From contig NZ_CP132203.1 in assembly GCF_030719035.1 (NCBI RefSeq), positions 1-64,000 on the forward strand: a stretch of 64,000 nt of DNA, in the 5' to 3' direction. The notes under the pieces are model-generated. The model was not told where the DNA came from, made no database searches, and saw nothing but the letters and a program-made list of their open reading frames with translations. Source of the DNA: Hahella sp. HNIBRBA332 (GTDB taxonomy: Bacteria > Pseudomonadota > Gammaproteobacteria > Pseudomonadales > Oleiphilaceae). Positions 8,363 through 16,639 of the stretch are shown here, piece after piece. Each line of letters opens with the position of its first letter. The stretch's first letter is position 1. A program made the position numbers and the translations under genes.

Positions 8363-9379
8363 ATGCTCCGACTATTCAATCAAACGCCCATGAAGGCTCA
8401 GTTGGATGTGGCCAGGGACGAGACAGGACGCGATATAATTCTGCTCGTGGCAAAAGCATCTTTTACTTTGGATGAGCATCCGCGCTTTCATGAGAAGCAG
8501 GCTTCCATCATAGTTCAAAACGAGTTTTGGGATGAGCCCGAGACTTCTAGTCTCAAGTATCCAGCCGATAACCATCTACCTCAGCCGGGAATGAATTGCA
8601 TACTTATCGGCTCAGCATGGTCGCCTCAGAATAGACCCACTACGCAACTGCAAGTATGCGTAGAGGTCGGCGAAATGCAGCAGCATTTAACAATATTCGG
8701 AGATCGAGTTTGGACGGAAAGCGGCCCCAGCTCGCCAGCACATTTCGAAGCCATGCCTTTAACCTACGAAAATGCATTCGGAGGTAGCCACCGCTTATCG
8801 CAAAATAGCGGTCCAGGACAGAACACCATCGTGTTTCATCTCGGTAATCCGTTAGGAAAAGGGTTTCGAGGTAAACGCACAGATAAGGAAATGATTGGGC
8901 AGCCTTTGCCAAATATTGAGGCTCCTCATTCGTTGATTAAATCTTTAATAGATACGCCAGAACCAGTTGGTGTCGCAGCAATATCACCAACCTGGGAGCC
9001 GAGAGTAAAACTCGCGGGAACTTATGATGAGAACTGGAGCCAAACACGAGCACCTTTTCTACCCGAGGACTTTGACTCTCGCTTTTTCGTCAGTGGACCG
9101 CAATCGCTATATCGTCATGATCAGTTCTATCATGGCGGTGAAGCTATACATCTTAAACATGTTCATCCAGAACGTCCCACTATCCACTCTAACGTTCCAC
9201 ATTGCGCAGTTACTGCAATGATTGAGTTTGCGGGCGCAAGGCATGTAGTTGAGCTGAGAAATGAGACCCTAATTCTTGAGCCTGAGTTTAACCGTCAGCA
9301 AATAGTGATGCGCGGCGTTTTCCCCTGCGAACGAAAAGTGTTGTCGGTTAAGTCAGTAATATTGAGGCTAGGCAGGTAA
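8363..9379 (+). CDS. DUF2169 T6SS effector-loading chaperone-like protein
   Basis: 338 residues from ATG 8363 (TTTAGGA just upstream). DUF2169 signatures are visible: the N-terminal LFNQTPMKAQLDVARDETGRD, then LTYENAFGG in the middle and the C-terminal LKHVHPERP. DUF2169 proteins are encoded beside PAAR-like (DUF4150) tips and effectors, and members are thought to act as adaptors for cargo. Here it lies second in an eight-gene cluster that ends with DUF4150 and a HEAT-like protein. Cytoplasmic, no signal peptide. Confidence 0.85.
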   Translation: MLRLFNQTPMKAQLDVARDETGRDIILLVAKASFTLDEHPRFHEKQASIIVQNEFWDEPETSSLKYPADNHLPQPGMNCILIGSAWSPQNRPTTQLQVCVEVGEMQQHLTIFGDRVWTESGPSSPAHFEAMPLTYENAFGGSHRLSQNSGPGQNTIVFHLGNPLGKGFRGKRTDKEMIGQPLPNIEAPHSLIKSLIDTPEPVGVAAISPTWEPRVKLAGTYDENWSQTRAPFLPEDFDSRFFVSGPQSLYRHDQFYHGGEAIHLKHVHPERPTIHSNVPHCAVTAMIEFAGARHVVELRNETLILEPEFNRQQIVMRGVFPCERKVLSVKSVILRLGR

Positions 9380-9425
9380 TCAAAGTGACCGTCCATATAG
9401 CATCATTGAAAGCGAAGCATTTTTT

Positions 9426-10463
9426 ATGAATAAAGTGGCAATACTTTCATCCGGTGTGGTGTCTTCACTTGCTTTGGATGTCCCTGTTATGTCGGCGGCG
9501 GTACAGGCAGGAATTAGTACCCTAAAAACTTACGATTATATCGCCTCAACTGGTGAGCCATACCGGATGTCTATACTGCCAGACGAATGCTTACCTGAGC
9601 TACAAGATGGCGTAACTAACCAAACGAGCTATCGCTACCGGAGAATGCTGCAACTACTGGCTGTGGCATTAGAGCAACTCAAGATCAGTGAGAAAGTTAC
9701 AAGTCCCACTCCATGCTTTATCAATCTGCCTGAGAAACTGAGCTTACGTAAAACGGTAGCGCCGCAGACACTTCAAGAGATAAACCGACTGACAGGCCTT
9801 TCCATAGACTGGTTACACAGTCGTGTTTATCACCAGGGCCGCGCAGGTGGATATTCAGCACTCGCGGACGCATATCGTTTAGTTAGTGAGGGTGTCGTTA
9901 AAACAGCACTCGTTGCTGGCGTAGATAGCTGCCGATGTTTAAAAACGCTAGGAACATGGGAAAGCGAAGGCCGCTTGCTACTGTCACATGTCGGGGATGG
10001 ATTTTTACCTGGAGAGGGCGCCGGCTGCCTATTGCTAAGCGCCGCTGATGAAAACTCTAAGGTAATATTAGATCCGCCAGGCGTCAGCCAAGAAGAAGCA
10101 CACTATTACAGTGACCAGGTTTGTCGGGGAGACGGTTTAACTGCTGCAATGCTTGCTGCCTGTGACCAATTAAACAGTCCTGTTCAGCAGATTATTTGTG
10201 GTCTCAATGGTGAGCATTCGCCGACAAAAGAATGGGGCGTTGCAGTGAGCAGGCTTGGAGACAGGCTCGATGACAGCGCAAGCATCATGCACCCAGCAGA
10301 CTGTTACGGAGATATTGGAGCTGCTACGGCGCCCGTCCTTGTGGCGCTTAGCGCATACATGTTAGAGCAAGGCGATGTCGAAGGCCCTGTGTTGACATGG
10401 AGCGCTTCTGACTATGAAACCCGGGGAGCAGTTGCGCTCTCAATCCCAAAATCAGTTTCTTAA
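9426..10463 (+). CDS. Thiolase-fold (beta-ketoacyl-synthase-like) protein without catalytic residues, T6SS-linked
   Basis: 345 residues with a condensing-enzyme layout: GYSALADAYRLVSEGVVKTALVAGVDS matches the helix that normally carries the active-site Cys, and LLSHVGDGFLPGEGAGCLLL matches the conserved PF..GEGAG strand. The Cys position is replaced (HQGRAGG), the first His region reads GLNGEHSPTKEWG, and the second reads HPADCYGDIGAATAPV instead of GHT-GAAG. The protein is therefore probably non-enzymatic. Ketoacyl-synthase-like proteins do recur in DUF2169/DUF4150 T6SS clusters. A scaffold or effector-binding role is an inference. Confidence 0.8.
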   Translation: MNKVAILSSGVVSSLALDVPVMSAAVQAGISTLKTYDYIASTGEPYRMSILPDECLPELQDGVTNQTSYRYRRMLQLLAVALEQLKISEKVTSPTPCFINLPEKLSLRKTVAPQTLQEINRLTGLSIDWLHSRVYHQGRAGGYSALADAYRLVSEGVVKTALVAGVDSCRCLKTLGTWESEGRLLLSHVGDGFLPGEGAGCLLLSAADENSKVILDPPGVSQEEAHYYSDQVCRGDGLTAAMLAACDQLNSPVQQIICGLNGEHSPTKEWGVAVSRLGDRLDDSASIMHPADCYGDIGAATAPVLVALSAYMLEQGDVEGPVLTWSASDYETRGAVALSIPKSVS

Positions 10464-10490
10464 CGTAGAAGCATGTAGAGGTAAAAGTCT

Positions 10491-11276
10491 ATGGAACTTG
10501 GTGAGCCTATTACCGAACCGGAAATTGCATCCGAAAATCATGATGAGTCTTGCTATTTCTGCCGGCAAGAGCCCCAGTTAACTACTGAAGAGAATGTACT
10601 GACCGACGATATTGATGAAGACAAAGAGGCTATGGAAGGCTCACTTGGTGAATACAAATTTAAAAATGATGCAGGGAAATTAGGAAAGGCATTAGGAGGT
10701 AAGCCTAATGCACGTAAAGTGACTCTTAATGGACACACTCTAGATGCCGCTGTCGCAGCCCATCATCTCATACCCGGCAATGCATCATTAAAAAAAAGCA
10801 GAAGCTTAATGAGATACCTCCATATTGACGGAAAAGCGGAAGGAAATATCGGTTATAACATCAACTCTTTACCAAACGGAGTATGGTCGCCAGGAAATTA
10901 CGGAGTTAGGCCATGGGGAACAGAAGGGGCAAGTTTTCAACGAGATACAGGTATCGAGCCAAAAGATTTTGCTTTTTCAGCAATGGAAGCTTGGCGTTGC
11001 CAGTTTCACGATGCTCATGAGGATTATAGTGATTTCGTTAAGGGTGTTTTGGATAAAATTGCCGATAAGCTTCGCGCCCAAGAGACTATTTGGTGCCCAG
11101 AGCAAAAACACAAAGAGCCGGAAAAAACTCAGATTTTTGCATTGGTAAACCGTTTAAATACGGTATCAAGAAGAATGAATCGACTACTTGTTTTCCCTAC
11201 TCGAAACTGGCGTAGAAATATTTTTACCTCTCGTTTTTCCATAATGTATATGAATGAGAAAGAACATCACGATTAA
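10491..11276 (+). CDS. AHH-motif nuclease, predicted T6SS effector
   Basis: 261 residues with AGAGGT 9 bp upstream. The central motif AAHHLIPGNASLKKS is the AHH signature of HNH/EndoVII-fold toxin nucleases. Conserved-looking downstream elements include YNINSLPNGVWSPGNYG. The N-terminus has CYFC, perhaps a zinc knuckle. No signal peptide, as expected for T6SS cargo. Two genes encoding similar small acidic proteins follow and are candidate immunity proteins. The C-terminal 50 residues are basic and may have drifted. DNA or RNA target unknown. Confidence 0.8.
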   Translation: MELGEPITEPEIASENHDESCYFCRQEPQLTTEENVLTDDIDEDKEAMEGSLGEYKFKNDAGKLGKALGGKPNARKVTLNGHTLDAAVAAHHLIPGNASLKKSRSLMRYLHIDGKAEGNIGYNINSLPNGVWSPGNYGVRPWGTEGASFQRDTGIEPKDFAFSAMEAWRCQFHDAHEDYSDFVKGVLDKIADKLRAQETIWCPEQKHKEPEKTQIFALVNRLNTVSRRMNRLLVFPTRNWRRNIFTSRFSIMYMNEKEHHD

Positions 11277-11290
11277 TCAAGGAGATGGCA

Positions 11291-11875
11291 GTGTATTTTG
11301 TATTTGACCGCGACTGCATTGGTAGACGCTTAGAAGAGCCAGACGGTGACATTCTCGACATAGACTGGTACTACTGGAGAATAGGGGCGGTATTACCGTC
11401 CCCCCCCCCTAATCCGTTGAAATTTACTTTAAAGCGGCTAAATCCCAATGCGTGGGACCACTCTCCTTACATGCCTTCTTATTTTAGAGCGGCTGCGCCT
11501 ATATTTAGTGACGAATTAATAGCTGCCCTGGAAGAGTGTGGTGTGGATAATCTGGACACATATAATTTAGACCTATTTGATCCAGATAATGGGCAAACGT
11601 ACACCAATTATAAAGTAGTCAATATCATAGGGCTAATTGCCGCAGCCGATATGCAAAAGTCAGATGCAACAATTCACGACTCCGGCAGTCCACCTCTTTA
11701 TGATGTAGATTTCGATAGCTTAGTTATCGATCCAGCAAAAGCTGGTGGGCACTATTTTTTCCGGCTAGCTGAGTCTACCAATGCACTCATTATTCACGAA
11801 AAGGTGAAGCAGCACTTGCTGGCTAAGGGGTTTACCGATCTGGCGTTCTACGAACCTAGTAAGGTTGCGCTATAG
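11291..11875 (+). CDS. Putative immunity protein, copy 1 (Imm11/DUF1629-like)
   Basis: 194 residues from GTG 11291. The in-frame ATG at 11285 is only 1 bp from AAGGAG, whereas the GTG is at correct spacing and aligns with the start of copy 2. The two copies share most residues (FDRDCIGR, RAAAPIFSDELI, YKVVNIIGLIAAADM, FRLAESTNALIIHE, KGFTDLAFYEP). The C-terminal pattern resembles the DUF1629/Imm11 immunity family. The position right after the AHH nuclease suggests that it neutralises that toxin. A run of nine C residues near 11401 is a possible slippage site. Confidence 0.72.
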   Translation: MYFVFDRDCIGRRLEEPDGDILDIDWYYWRIGAVLPSPPPNPLKFTLKRLNPNAWDHSPYMPSYFRAAAPIFSDELIAALEECGVDNLDTYNLDLFDPDNGQTYTNYKVVNIIGLIAAADMQKSDATIHDSGSPPLYDVDFDSLVIDPAKAGGHYFFRLAESTNALIIHEKVKQHLLAKGFTDLAFYEPSKVAL

Positions 11876-11900
11876 GATGCGGGCTTATTGGAATTAGCAA

Positions 11901-12485
11901 ATGTATTACGCATTCGATCGTGATTGCATCGGTAGATGGATACAGAAGAGGCGAGGAGACATTCCTGAAGTAGACTGGTTCTACTGGAGGATAGGGATGG
12001 CGCTCACTGTGCCTCCCCCTAATCCATTGAAGTTTACGCTCAGGCCATACAACCCACACTCAGAAGATGATTCGCATCATATGCCTTCTTTTTTTCGAGC
12101 AGCAGCTCCGATTTTCAGTGATGAGCTGATTAGCGCGCTGCGAGAGTGTGGGGTTGATAGCCTTGATGTTTACGATCTTGAGCTAACTGACCCCGACAGC
12201 GGCCAAGTCTATACACACTACAAAGTGGTGAATGTTGTTAGCTTGGTCTCTGCCGCAGATATGAAAAGATCTATTGGTACGGCGCATGGTTCTACCAATT
12301 TGGCTTTGTACGACGTGGACTTTGACCGCTTGGTTATTGACCCGGGAAAAACCAAGGGACACAACTTTTTTCGCCTGGCGGAATCCACCAACATGCTGAT
12401 CGCGCATGAAAGTGTGAAACAACAACTACAAGCCAAGGGTTTTACCGATTTGGCTTTTTATAAGCTTGGCAACGTCGCCACATAA
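11901..12485 (+). CDS. Putative immunity protein, copy 2 (Imm11/DUF1629-like)
   Basis: 194 residues, the same length as copy 1 and clearly its paralogue (MYYAFDRDCIGRW, FFRAAAPIFSDELISALRECGVD, VVNVVSLVSAADM, HNFFRLAESTNMLIAHE). Tandem duplication of immunity genes commonly follows exposure to variant toxins, so the second copy may protect against a related effector made by competitors. It starts 25 bp after copy 1. DUF1629/Imm11 membership is from visual recognition only. Confidence 0.72.
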   Translation: MYYAFDRDCIGRWIQKRRGDIPEVDWFYWRIGMALTVPPPNPLKFTLRPYNPHSEDDSHHMPSFFRAAAPIFSDELISALRECGVDSLDVYDLELTDPDSGQVYTHYKVVNVVSLVSAADMKRSIGTAHGSTNLALYDVDFDRLVIDPGKTKGHNFFRLAESTNMLIAHESVKQQLQAKGFTDLAFYKLGNVAT

Positions 12486-12521
12486 GCGTTCCGACAATAT
12501 TCAGGAAAACAGGAGAGTTTT

Positions 12522-12905
12522 ATGGCAGTCACCGTTTTCGCCAATACCCGTGGAATCTCCCACAAAGGCAGTGGGGGTAAGAGCATTGCGTTTCCAGATG
12601 TTTGCAAGACTCCCACTCCAGGAGGCCCTGTGCCAATACCATATCCGAACCTTGCAATGTCTTCGGATCTGGTAAAAGGAACAAAAACCATCAAAACCGA
12701 CGGGCAAATGGCGACGATCAAAACGGCGCAGTATTGTACGTCCACAGGAGACGAACCAGGCACTGCTGGTGGTGGCATCAAGTCCGGAACCATTAAGAAT
12801 ACAGCGGAGTTCATGATGTATTCTTTTGATGTGAAGTTTGAAGGAAAAAACGTCTGCAGACTCGCTGATCCGGTGTTTCATAACAAAAAGAACACGGTGC
12901 TATAA
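12522..12905 (+). CDS. DUF4150 PAAR-like T6SS spike tip
   Basis: 127 residues with AGGAGAG upstream. The family pattern is clear: VFANTRGISHKGSGGKSIAFPDVCKTPTP, GGPVPIPYPN, a KTDGQMATIK strand, GTAGGGIKSGTI, then EFMMYSFDVKFEGKNVCRL. DUF4150 proteins form a PAAR-like cone on VgrG and carry or bind effectors. It has no fused toxin domain, so the separate AHH nuclease is the likely cargo. Confidence 0.88.
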   Translation: MAVTVFANTRGISHKGSGGKSIAFPDVCKTPTPGGPVPIPYPNLAMSSDLVKGTKTIKTDGQMATIKTAQYCTSTGDEPGTAGGGIKSGTIKNTAEFMMYSFDVKFEGKNVCRLADPVFHNKKNTVL

Positions 12906-12906
12906 G

Positions 12907-13941
12907 ATGTCTGAGCAGCTCTCCTATAACCCAGAAGTGCTCCAATTCTTTATCGAGGACGCAGCAGCGCTCTGGGATAGCTGGTGGGCACAACGGCAAG
13001 AATCAACGCCAGACGAGTACTACATTGCCCAGCTTAAACAGCGGCTGAAGCCTAATATAAAAGGGGTTAGGTTGCTGCGTGAGTATGCCTGGGAAGAGCT
13101 TGAGGGCCTACTGGATAGCTCCCATGGTGGTGAGTATTTCGTGGGATGCATGCTCTCTCTGGAGCCTTTCGACTTTAACCGATTTAAACAAATAGTCGAT
13201 GCCGGCATAGAGTCGTACATCTTCTGGCATGCGTTATTAGATGCTTTGACATGGTCTCCCTCGCCAGAGGTTAAGCAGTTATGCTCTCGTATGGTGACCT
13301 CGGGTAAACCTGCCCATGCAGCTCTTGGATACTGCGCGCTTATGGCTATGGATATACAACCAAGCCTTTCCTGGAATGAGCTGATCAAAGCCGCCCAAAA
13401 ACAGAATAACGAAGTTGCTGTTCGCGGACTGTGTGAATACTGCAGTGCAGACGCCACACCAACATTGGTCACTATGCTCGACCAAATGGAAATGGGCGAA
13501 AAAGCAATCGTCCTGGAGCGTTTGGTTAAGCTAGGCGTACCAGCTGCATCACTTCCTCTTGGGCAGTTTGTCTATGAGCCAGGCCCCTACAGGGAAAGGC
13601 TGCTAAAAATCGTTTTTCGGAATCTAGATGCGGACTCTGCAGATCATTTAATGCGAGTGCTGCAATCAAAGCCGGAGCCAATACGCTCATGCCTAATTGC
13701 CGTGGGGGCAGCCAAGCGCAGAGACCTATTGCCCTGGGTGCTTCAACAAATGGAAAATTTGGAGCATGCCCGCATAGCCGGTTGGGCTGTAGAGCAAATA
13801 CTTGGCATAGACTTAATGGAGCTAGGCTGGTTGAACCAATCTGAAAGCTTGGACGAAGAATGGCTTAATAGCCCTGTAGACGCTGATCTGAACTGGCCAG
13901 ATGTAGAGTTGGTGCGAGGAGGTGTTATTGATTACATATAG
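12907..13941 (+). CDS. HEAT-like repeat protein of T6SS clusters (TIGR02270-like)
   Basis: 344 residues from ATG 12907, 1 bp after the DUF4150 stop; a longer frame from 12838 overlaps DUF4150 and is not needed. All-helical with weak repeats of about 30 residues (PAHAALGYCALMAMD, EVAVRGLCEYCSADA, LVTMLDQMEMGEKAIVLERLVKLG, then HARIAGWAVEQILGIDL). The opening EDAAALWDSWWAQR and the HEAT-like middle fit TIGR02270-type proteins found with T6SS genes. Possibly an effector adaptor. Last gene of the cluster. Confidence 0.72.
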   Translation: MSEQLSYNPEVLQFFIEDAAALWDSWWAQRQESTPDEYYIAQLKQRLKPNIKGVRLLREYAWEELEGLLDSSHGGEYFVGCMLSLEPFDFNRFKQIVDAGIESYIFWHALLDALTWSPSPEVKQLCSRMVTSGKPAHAALGYCALMAMDIQPSLSWNELIKAAQKQNNEVAVRGLCEYCSADATPTLVTMLDQMEMGEKAIVLERLVKLGVPAASLPLGQFVYEPGPYRERLLKIVFRNLDADSADHLMRVLQSKPEPIRSCLIAVGAAKRRDLLPWVLQQMENLEHARIAGWAVEQILGIDLMELGWLNQSESLDEEWLNSPVDADLNWPDVELVRGGVIDYI

Positions 13942-14064
13942 TAATTCATAGATTGATTACTCTGTTCTCCATTCACGGTACAGGAAGTGGCATGACGGTT
14001 GAGCCGGATTACCTGCCTAAATACTGTATCGAATGCACTTTATTTGGTGTGTAGTTACTAACCA

Positions 14065-14097
14065 TTAGCTACTGCACTCTGCGAGCTCAGTGGCTAA
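14065..14097. repeat. Hairpin between the T6SS cluster and the IS element
   Basis: TTAGCTACTG at 14065-14074 pairs with CAGTGGCTAA at 14088-14097 (9 of 10 bp plus a G-T pair). There is no T-run, so it may be a terminator-like or att-like structure. The rest of 13942-14172 holds nothing I recognise. Confidence 0.4.
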
Positions 14098-14172
14098 TTG
14101 TGTAATCATCGTGCAGAACCAGGACGAGATGTTCTGGTCAATACCAGGCGCACAGCGCTTCGGGGGGAATAT

Positions 14173-14180
14173 CCGAGTCG
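14173..14180. repeat. Target site duplication, left copy
   Basis: CCGAGTCG directly precedes the left end of the IS256-family element. The identical 8-mer follows the right end at 15495-15502. Confidence 0.9.
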
Positions 14181-15494
14181 AGACTGTAATTTAATTTGTG
14201 TATCTGCCTATCACTAGTACCCTATAGCGGGGTTAAGGATAGGTAGACAATGAACCAGAAAGAATTAGAAGCATTTGCCCGTGAGGCAGCCAAATCTCTG
14301 AAAACAGAAAAGGATCTCAACGAGTTCCGTCAGATGCTCACCAAGGCGACCGTGGAAGCCGCGCTCAATGCAGAGCTGGATGTGCATCTGGGATACGAGA
14401 AACATCAATCTTCAAATTCAGACAATAGCCGTAACGGCTATTCCAGCAAGACCCTCCGTACCGAGGACGGTCAGTTTGAAGTTAATACTCCCAGAGATCG
14501 TCAGGGCAGCTTTGAGCCTCTACTGGTCAAGAAGCAGCAGACCCGCTTCACCACCATGGACGACAAGATTCTCAGCCTCTACGCCAAAGGCATGAGCACC
14601 CGAGAGATCGTGGCCACCTTTAAGGAAATGTATGGCGCGGATGTCTCTCCCACCTTAATCTCCAAAGTCACGGATGCCGTGATTGAGCGGGTGGTGGAAT
14701 GGCAGTCTCGTCCTCTGGATGCGGTTTATCCCATCGTATACCTGGACTGTATTGTGGTGAAGATCCGCCAGGATAAGCAGGTGATCAACAAGGCGATCTA
14801 TCTTGCCTTGGGAGTGAATCTGGAAGGTCACAAAGAACTGTTAGGGATGTGGATCTCTGAAACCGAAGGGGCGAAGTTCTGGCTTAATGTGCTGACCGAG
14901 TTACAGAACCGGGGCGTGAAGGACATTCTGATCGCCTGTGTGGATGGTCTGAAGGGTTTCCCCGAAGCGATCAATACCGTGTATCCCCAAACCCGGATAC
15001 AGCTCTGTATCGTGCACATGGTGCGCAATGCGGTGAAGTATGTGCCATGGAAAGACTATAAGCCGGTCACAACAGATCTGAAGCGGATCTACCAATCGGC
15101 CACCGAAGAGGAAGCCCTCTCAGAGCTGGACAAATTTGCCGAACGATGGGATGAGAAATATCCCCAGATCAGCCGATCCTGGCGGCTTCACTGGGAGAAT
15201 CTCAACACTCTGTTCCGCTACCCGGAAGACATTCGCAGGGCCATCTACACGACCAATGCCATTGAGTCCCTTAACAGCGTCATTAGGAAAGTGATCAAGA
15301 AACGGAAGCTGTTCCCCACGGATGATTCCGCGAGAAAGGTGGTGTATCTGGCGATCATGGATGCGTCGAAGAAATGGACGATGCCGATCAGGAATTGGAA
15401 GTCAGCGCTGAACCGATTTATGATCGAGTTCGAAGATCGCTTAACGGAGTATCTTTAATAACCAGGCAGATACACAGAATTATTTACAGGGTCT
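14181..15494 (+). mobile_element. Complete IS256-family insertion sequence, 1314 bp
   Basis: The termini are imperfect inverted repeats, both beginning AGAC and both containing TGTGTATCTGCCT (left 14181-14209, right 15464-15494 in reverse). A perfect 8-bp target duplication flanks the element, as expected for the IS256 family (8-9 bp). It holds one intact transposase gene. The intact duplication points to a recent, undisturbed insertion into what was then non-coding DNA. Confidence 0.92.
14250..15458 (+). CDS. IS256-family (mutator-type) transposase
   Basis: 402 residues, full length for the family. The DDE triad can be placed: Asp in VYLDCIVVKIR (about residue 169), Asp in ACVDGLKGFPEAI (about 232) and Glu in TTNAIESLNSVIRK (about 342). 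The N-terminus (FREAAKSLKTEKDLNEFRQ-like region) is helical and should bind the ends. The start is preceded by TAAGGATAGGT. Catalyses movement of the surrounding element. Confidence 0.95.
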   Translation: MNQKELEAFAREAAKSLKTEKDLNEFRQMLTKATVEAALNAELDVHLGYEKHQSSNSDNSRNGYSSKTLRTEDGQFEVNTPRDRQGSFEPLLVKKQQTRFTTMDDKILSLYAKGMSTREIVATFKEMYGADVSPTLISKVTDAVIERVVEWQSRPLDAVYPIVYLDCIVVKIRQDKQVINKAIYLALGVNLEGHKELLGMWISETEGAKFWLNVLTELQNRGVKDILIACVDGLKGFPEAINTVYPQTRIQLCIVHMVRNAVKYVPWKDYKPVTTDLKRIYQSATEEEALSELDKFAERWDEKYPQISRSWRLHWENLNTLFRYPEDIRRAIYTTNAIESLNSVIRKVIKKRKLFPTDDSARKVVYLAIMDASKKWTMPIRNWKSALNRFMIEFEDRLTEYL

Positions 15495-15502
15495 CCGAGT
15501 CG
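15495..15502. repeat. Target site duplication, right copy
   Basis: CCGAGTCG, identical to 14173-14180, immediately after the right IS end. Confidence 0.9.
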
Positions 15503-15560
15503 TTTGTTCATAGACTAATTCTCTCAAGAAGGTTAGCCTCCGATAAACCCGGGGGGATTC

Positions 15561-15649
15561 AGTCAGCGCTGAACCGATTTATGATCGAGTTCGAAGATCG
15601 CTTAACGGAGTATCTTTAATAACCAGGCAGATACACAGAATTATTTACA
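15561..15649 (+). mobile_element. Second copy of the IS256 3' end (89-bp remnant)
   Basis: The stretch repeats 15400-15488 of the intact element without differences that I can see: the last 19 codons of the transposase, its stop and most of the right inverted repeat. The offset is 161 bp. Nothing else of a second IS is present. The remnant ends exactly where a truncated integron attC begins, so an earlier insertion followed by deletion or recombination is likely. Confidence 0.88.
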
Positions 15650-15706
15650 AGGTACAGCTCGGTGGAGGTCCTTTGGGCCGAAATGAATCTAATGTAATTG
15701 TTAGGA
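15650..15706 (-). other. Truncated integron attC site
   Basis: On the minus strand the stretch begins at the inverse-core-like GTTAGGA box (plus 15700-15706) after the SEL1 gene and contains the GGACCTCC...GGCC arm also found in the attC sites at 57175 and 57613. The other half is missing, replaced by the IS256 remnant. Interpreted as the distal attC of the left cassette array, broken by the insertion event. Confidence 0.55.
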
Positions 15707-15709
15707 ATT

Positions 15710-16471
15710 TCATGGGAATATGAAGCTAACTTCTTTACTTTTCCTCAAGCACTTACTTTTAAAATAACGACTCATTTCGTGAACTGAAACATCGGTGCTC
15801 CAAACCCAATTAATAACACCGTTCATCATTTTTATTGCTCTTTTATCAGTCATCCCTATCATTAGCTGCCTTGCTTCAGACTGGGGCTTACCATACTTTT
15901 TATACGTTATTACACTATCGACTGTAGGCATAACCATATCGCAATACTCAGCTATGCCGCTCACATATTGAGAGCTCTCAGCATCATCATATTCGAAACC
16001 TTTTTTATTCAATGTGCTAGCGTATATATCATTTGCCCTTTGGGTTATGGAATCCATTCTTGATTTTTCTATAAGATTTTTAGATTCCATAAACTGAATA
16101 CCTTGAGAGGCTATAGGATTACCGTTCTCTTTTGACACCAAAAACCATGCGTAAGCTTCTTCAAAGTTTCGTTCTACACCCTGCCCATTAATGTATGCTT
16201 GCCCAACCTGAAACTGGGCAGCTGCATGTCCTTGCATAGACGCCTGATGCATCAACTCAAAAGATCTTCTGTAATCCTTTTTTACTCCCGTGCCTTCCAG
16301 AAGAAGCATACCCAAACCAAATTGCCCCTCAGGGTTACCACTTAAAGCAAGCCTTTCACAGGCTGAAAAGCTATATTGGTTCTGAACTTTACATCTTTGG
16401 AGATCGCTGCCTTGAACAGGAAGAGCCACCGAAATGACAAGAAGAGCTAGGGCTTTAATAAATAGTTTCAT
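15710..16471 (-). CDS. Secreted SEL1-repeat protein, integron cassette gene
   Basis: 253 residues; start preceded by AAGGAGATC. A signal peptide is evident (MKLFIKALALLVISVALPVQG). Two to three SEL1/TPR-like units follow at about residues 40-140 (GNPEGQFGLGMLLLEGTGVKKDYRRSF, AAAQFQVGQAYINGQGVERNFEEAYAW). The C-terminal 100 residues are not recognised. The gene is flanked by attC-type sites on both sides and is AT-rich compared with the core, which fits a gene cassette. Likely a periplasmic protein-protein interaction factor. Confidence 0.82.
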   Translation of the reverse strand: MKLFIKALALLVISVALPVQGSDLQRCKVQNQYSFSACERLALSGNPEGQFGLGMLLLEGTGVKKDYRRSFELMHQASMQGHAAAQFQVGQAYINGQGVERNFEEAYAWFLVSKENGNPIASQGIQFMESKNLIEKSRMDSITQRANDIYASTLNKKGFEYDDAESSQYVSGIAEYCDMVMPTVDSVITYKKYGKPQSEARQLMIGMTDKRAIKMMNGVINWVWSTDVSVHEMSRYFKSKCLRKSKEVSFIFP

Positions 16472-16496
16472 AATGATCTCCTTGGACAGCCACCAA

Positions 16497-16569
16497 TCCT
16501 AACGCGGAGTGCAGGCAACGCGTAAACTACCCCGGCGCGCAGCGCTCTTGCTGCCACGATTTGTTAAAG
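16497..16569 (-). other. Integron attC recombination site
   Basis: The outer boxes are TCCTAAC (plus 16497-16503) and GTTAAAG (16563-16569). The inner arms GTGCAGGCAA and TTGCTGCCAC pair imperfectly to give the folded single-strand form used by integrases. It separates the SEL1 cassette from the small membrane-protein cassette. Confidence 0.68.
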
Positions 16570-16639
16570 CTCATTTTCACTAAGTACCTTTCATGCGATC
16601 TGGATTGGAAGAGCTTGACTGCCCAATCTAAAAAAATCC

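Noticed and set aside
12838..12906. Longer start for the HEAT-like T6SS gene
   Set aside because: It would overlap DUF4150 by about 70 bp, and ATG 12907 lies directly after the DUF4150 stop.
7811..13941. A complete type VI secretion locus
   Set aside because: No sheath, baseplate, membrane-complex, Hcp, VgrG or ClpV gene is present; only cargo-type genes.
15374..15619. 81-residue ORF across the IS end and the duplicated 3' fragment
   Set aside because: It is a chance frame joining transposase shadow sequence to the duplicated transposase C-terminus.
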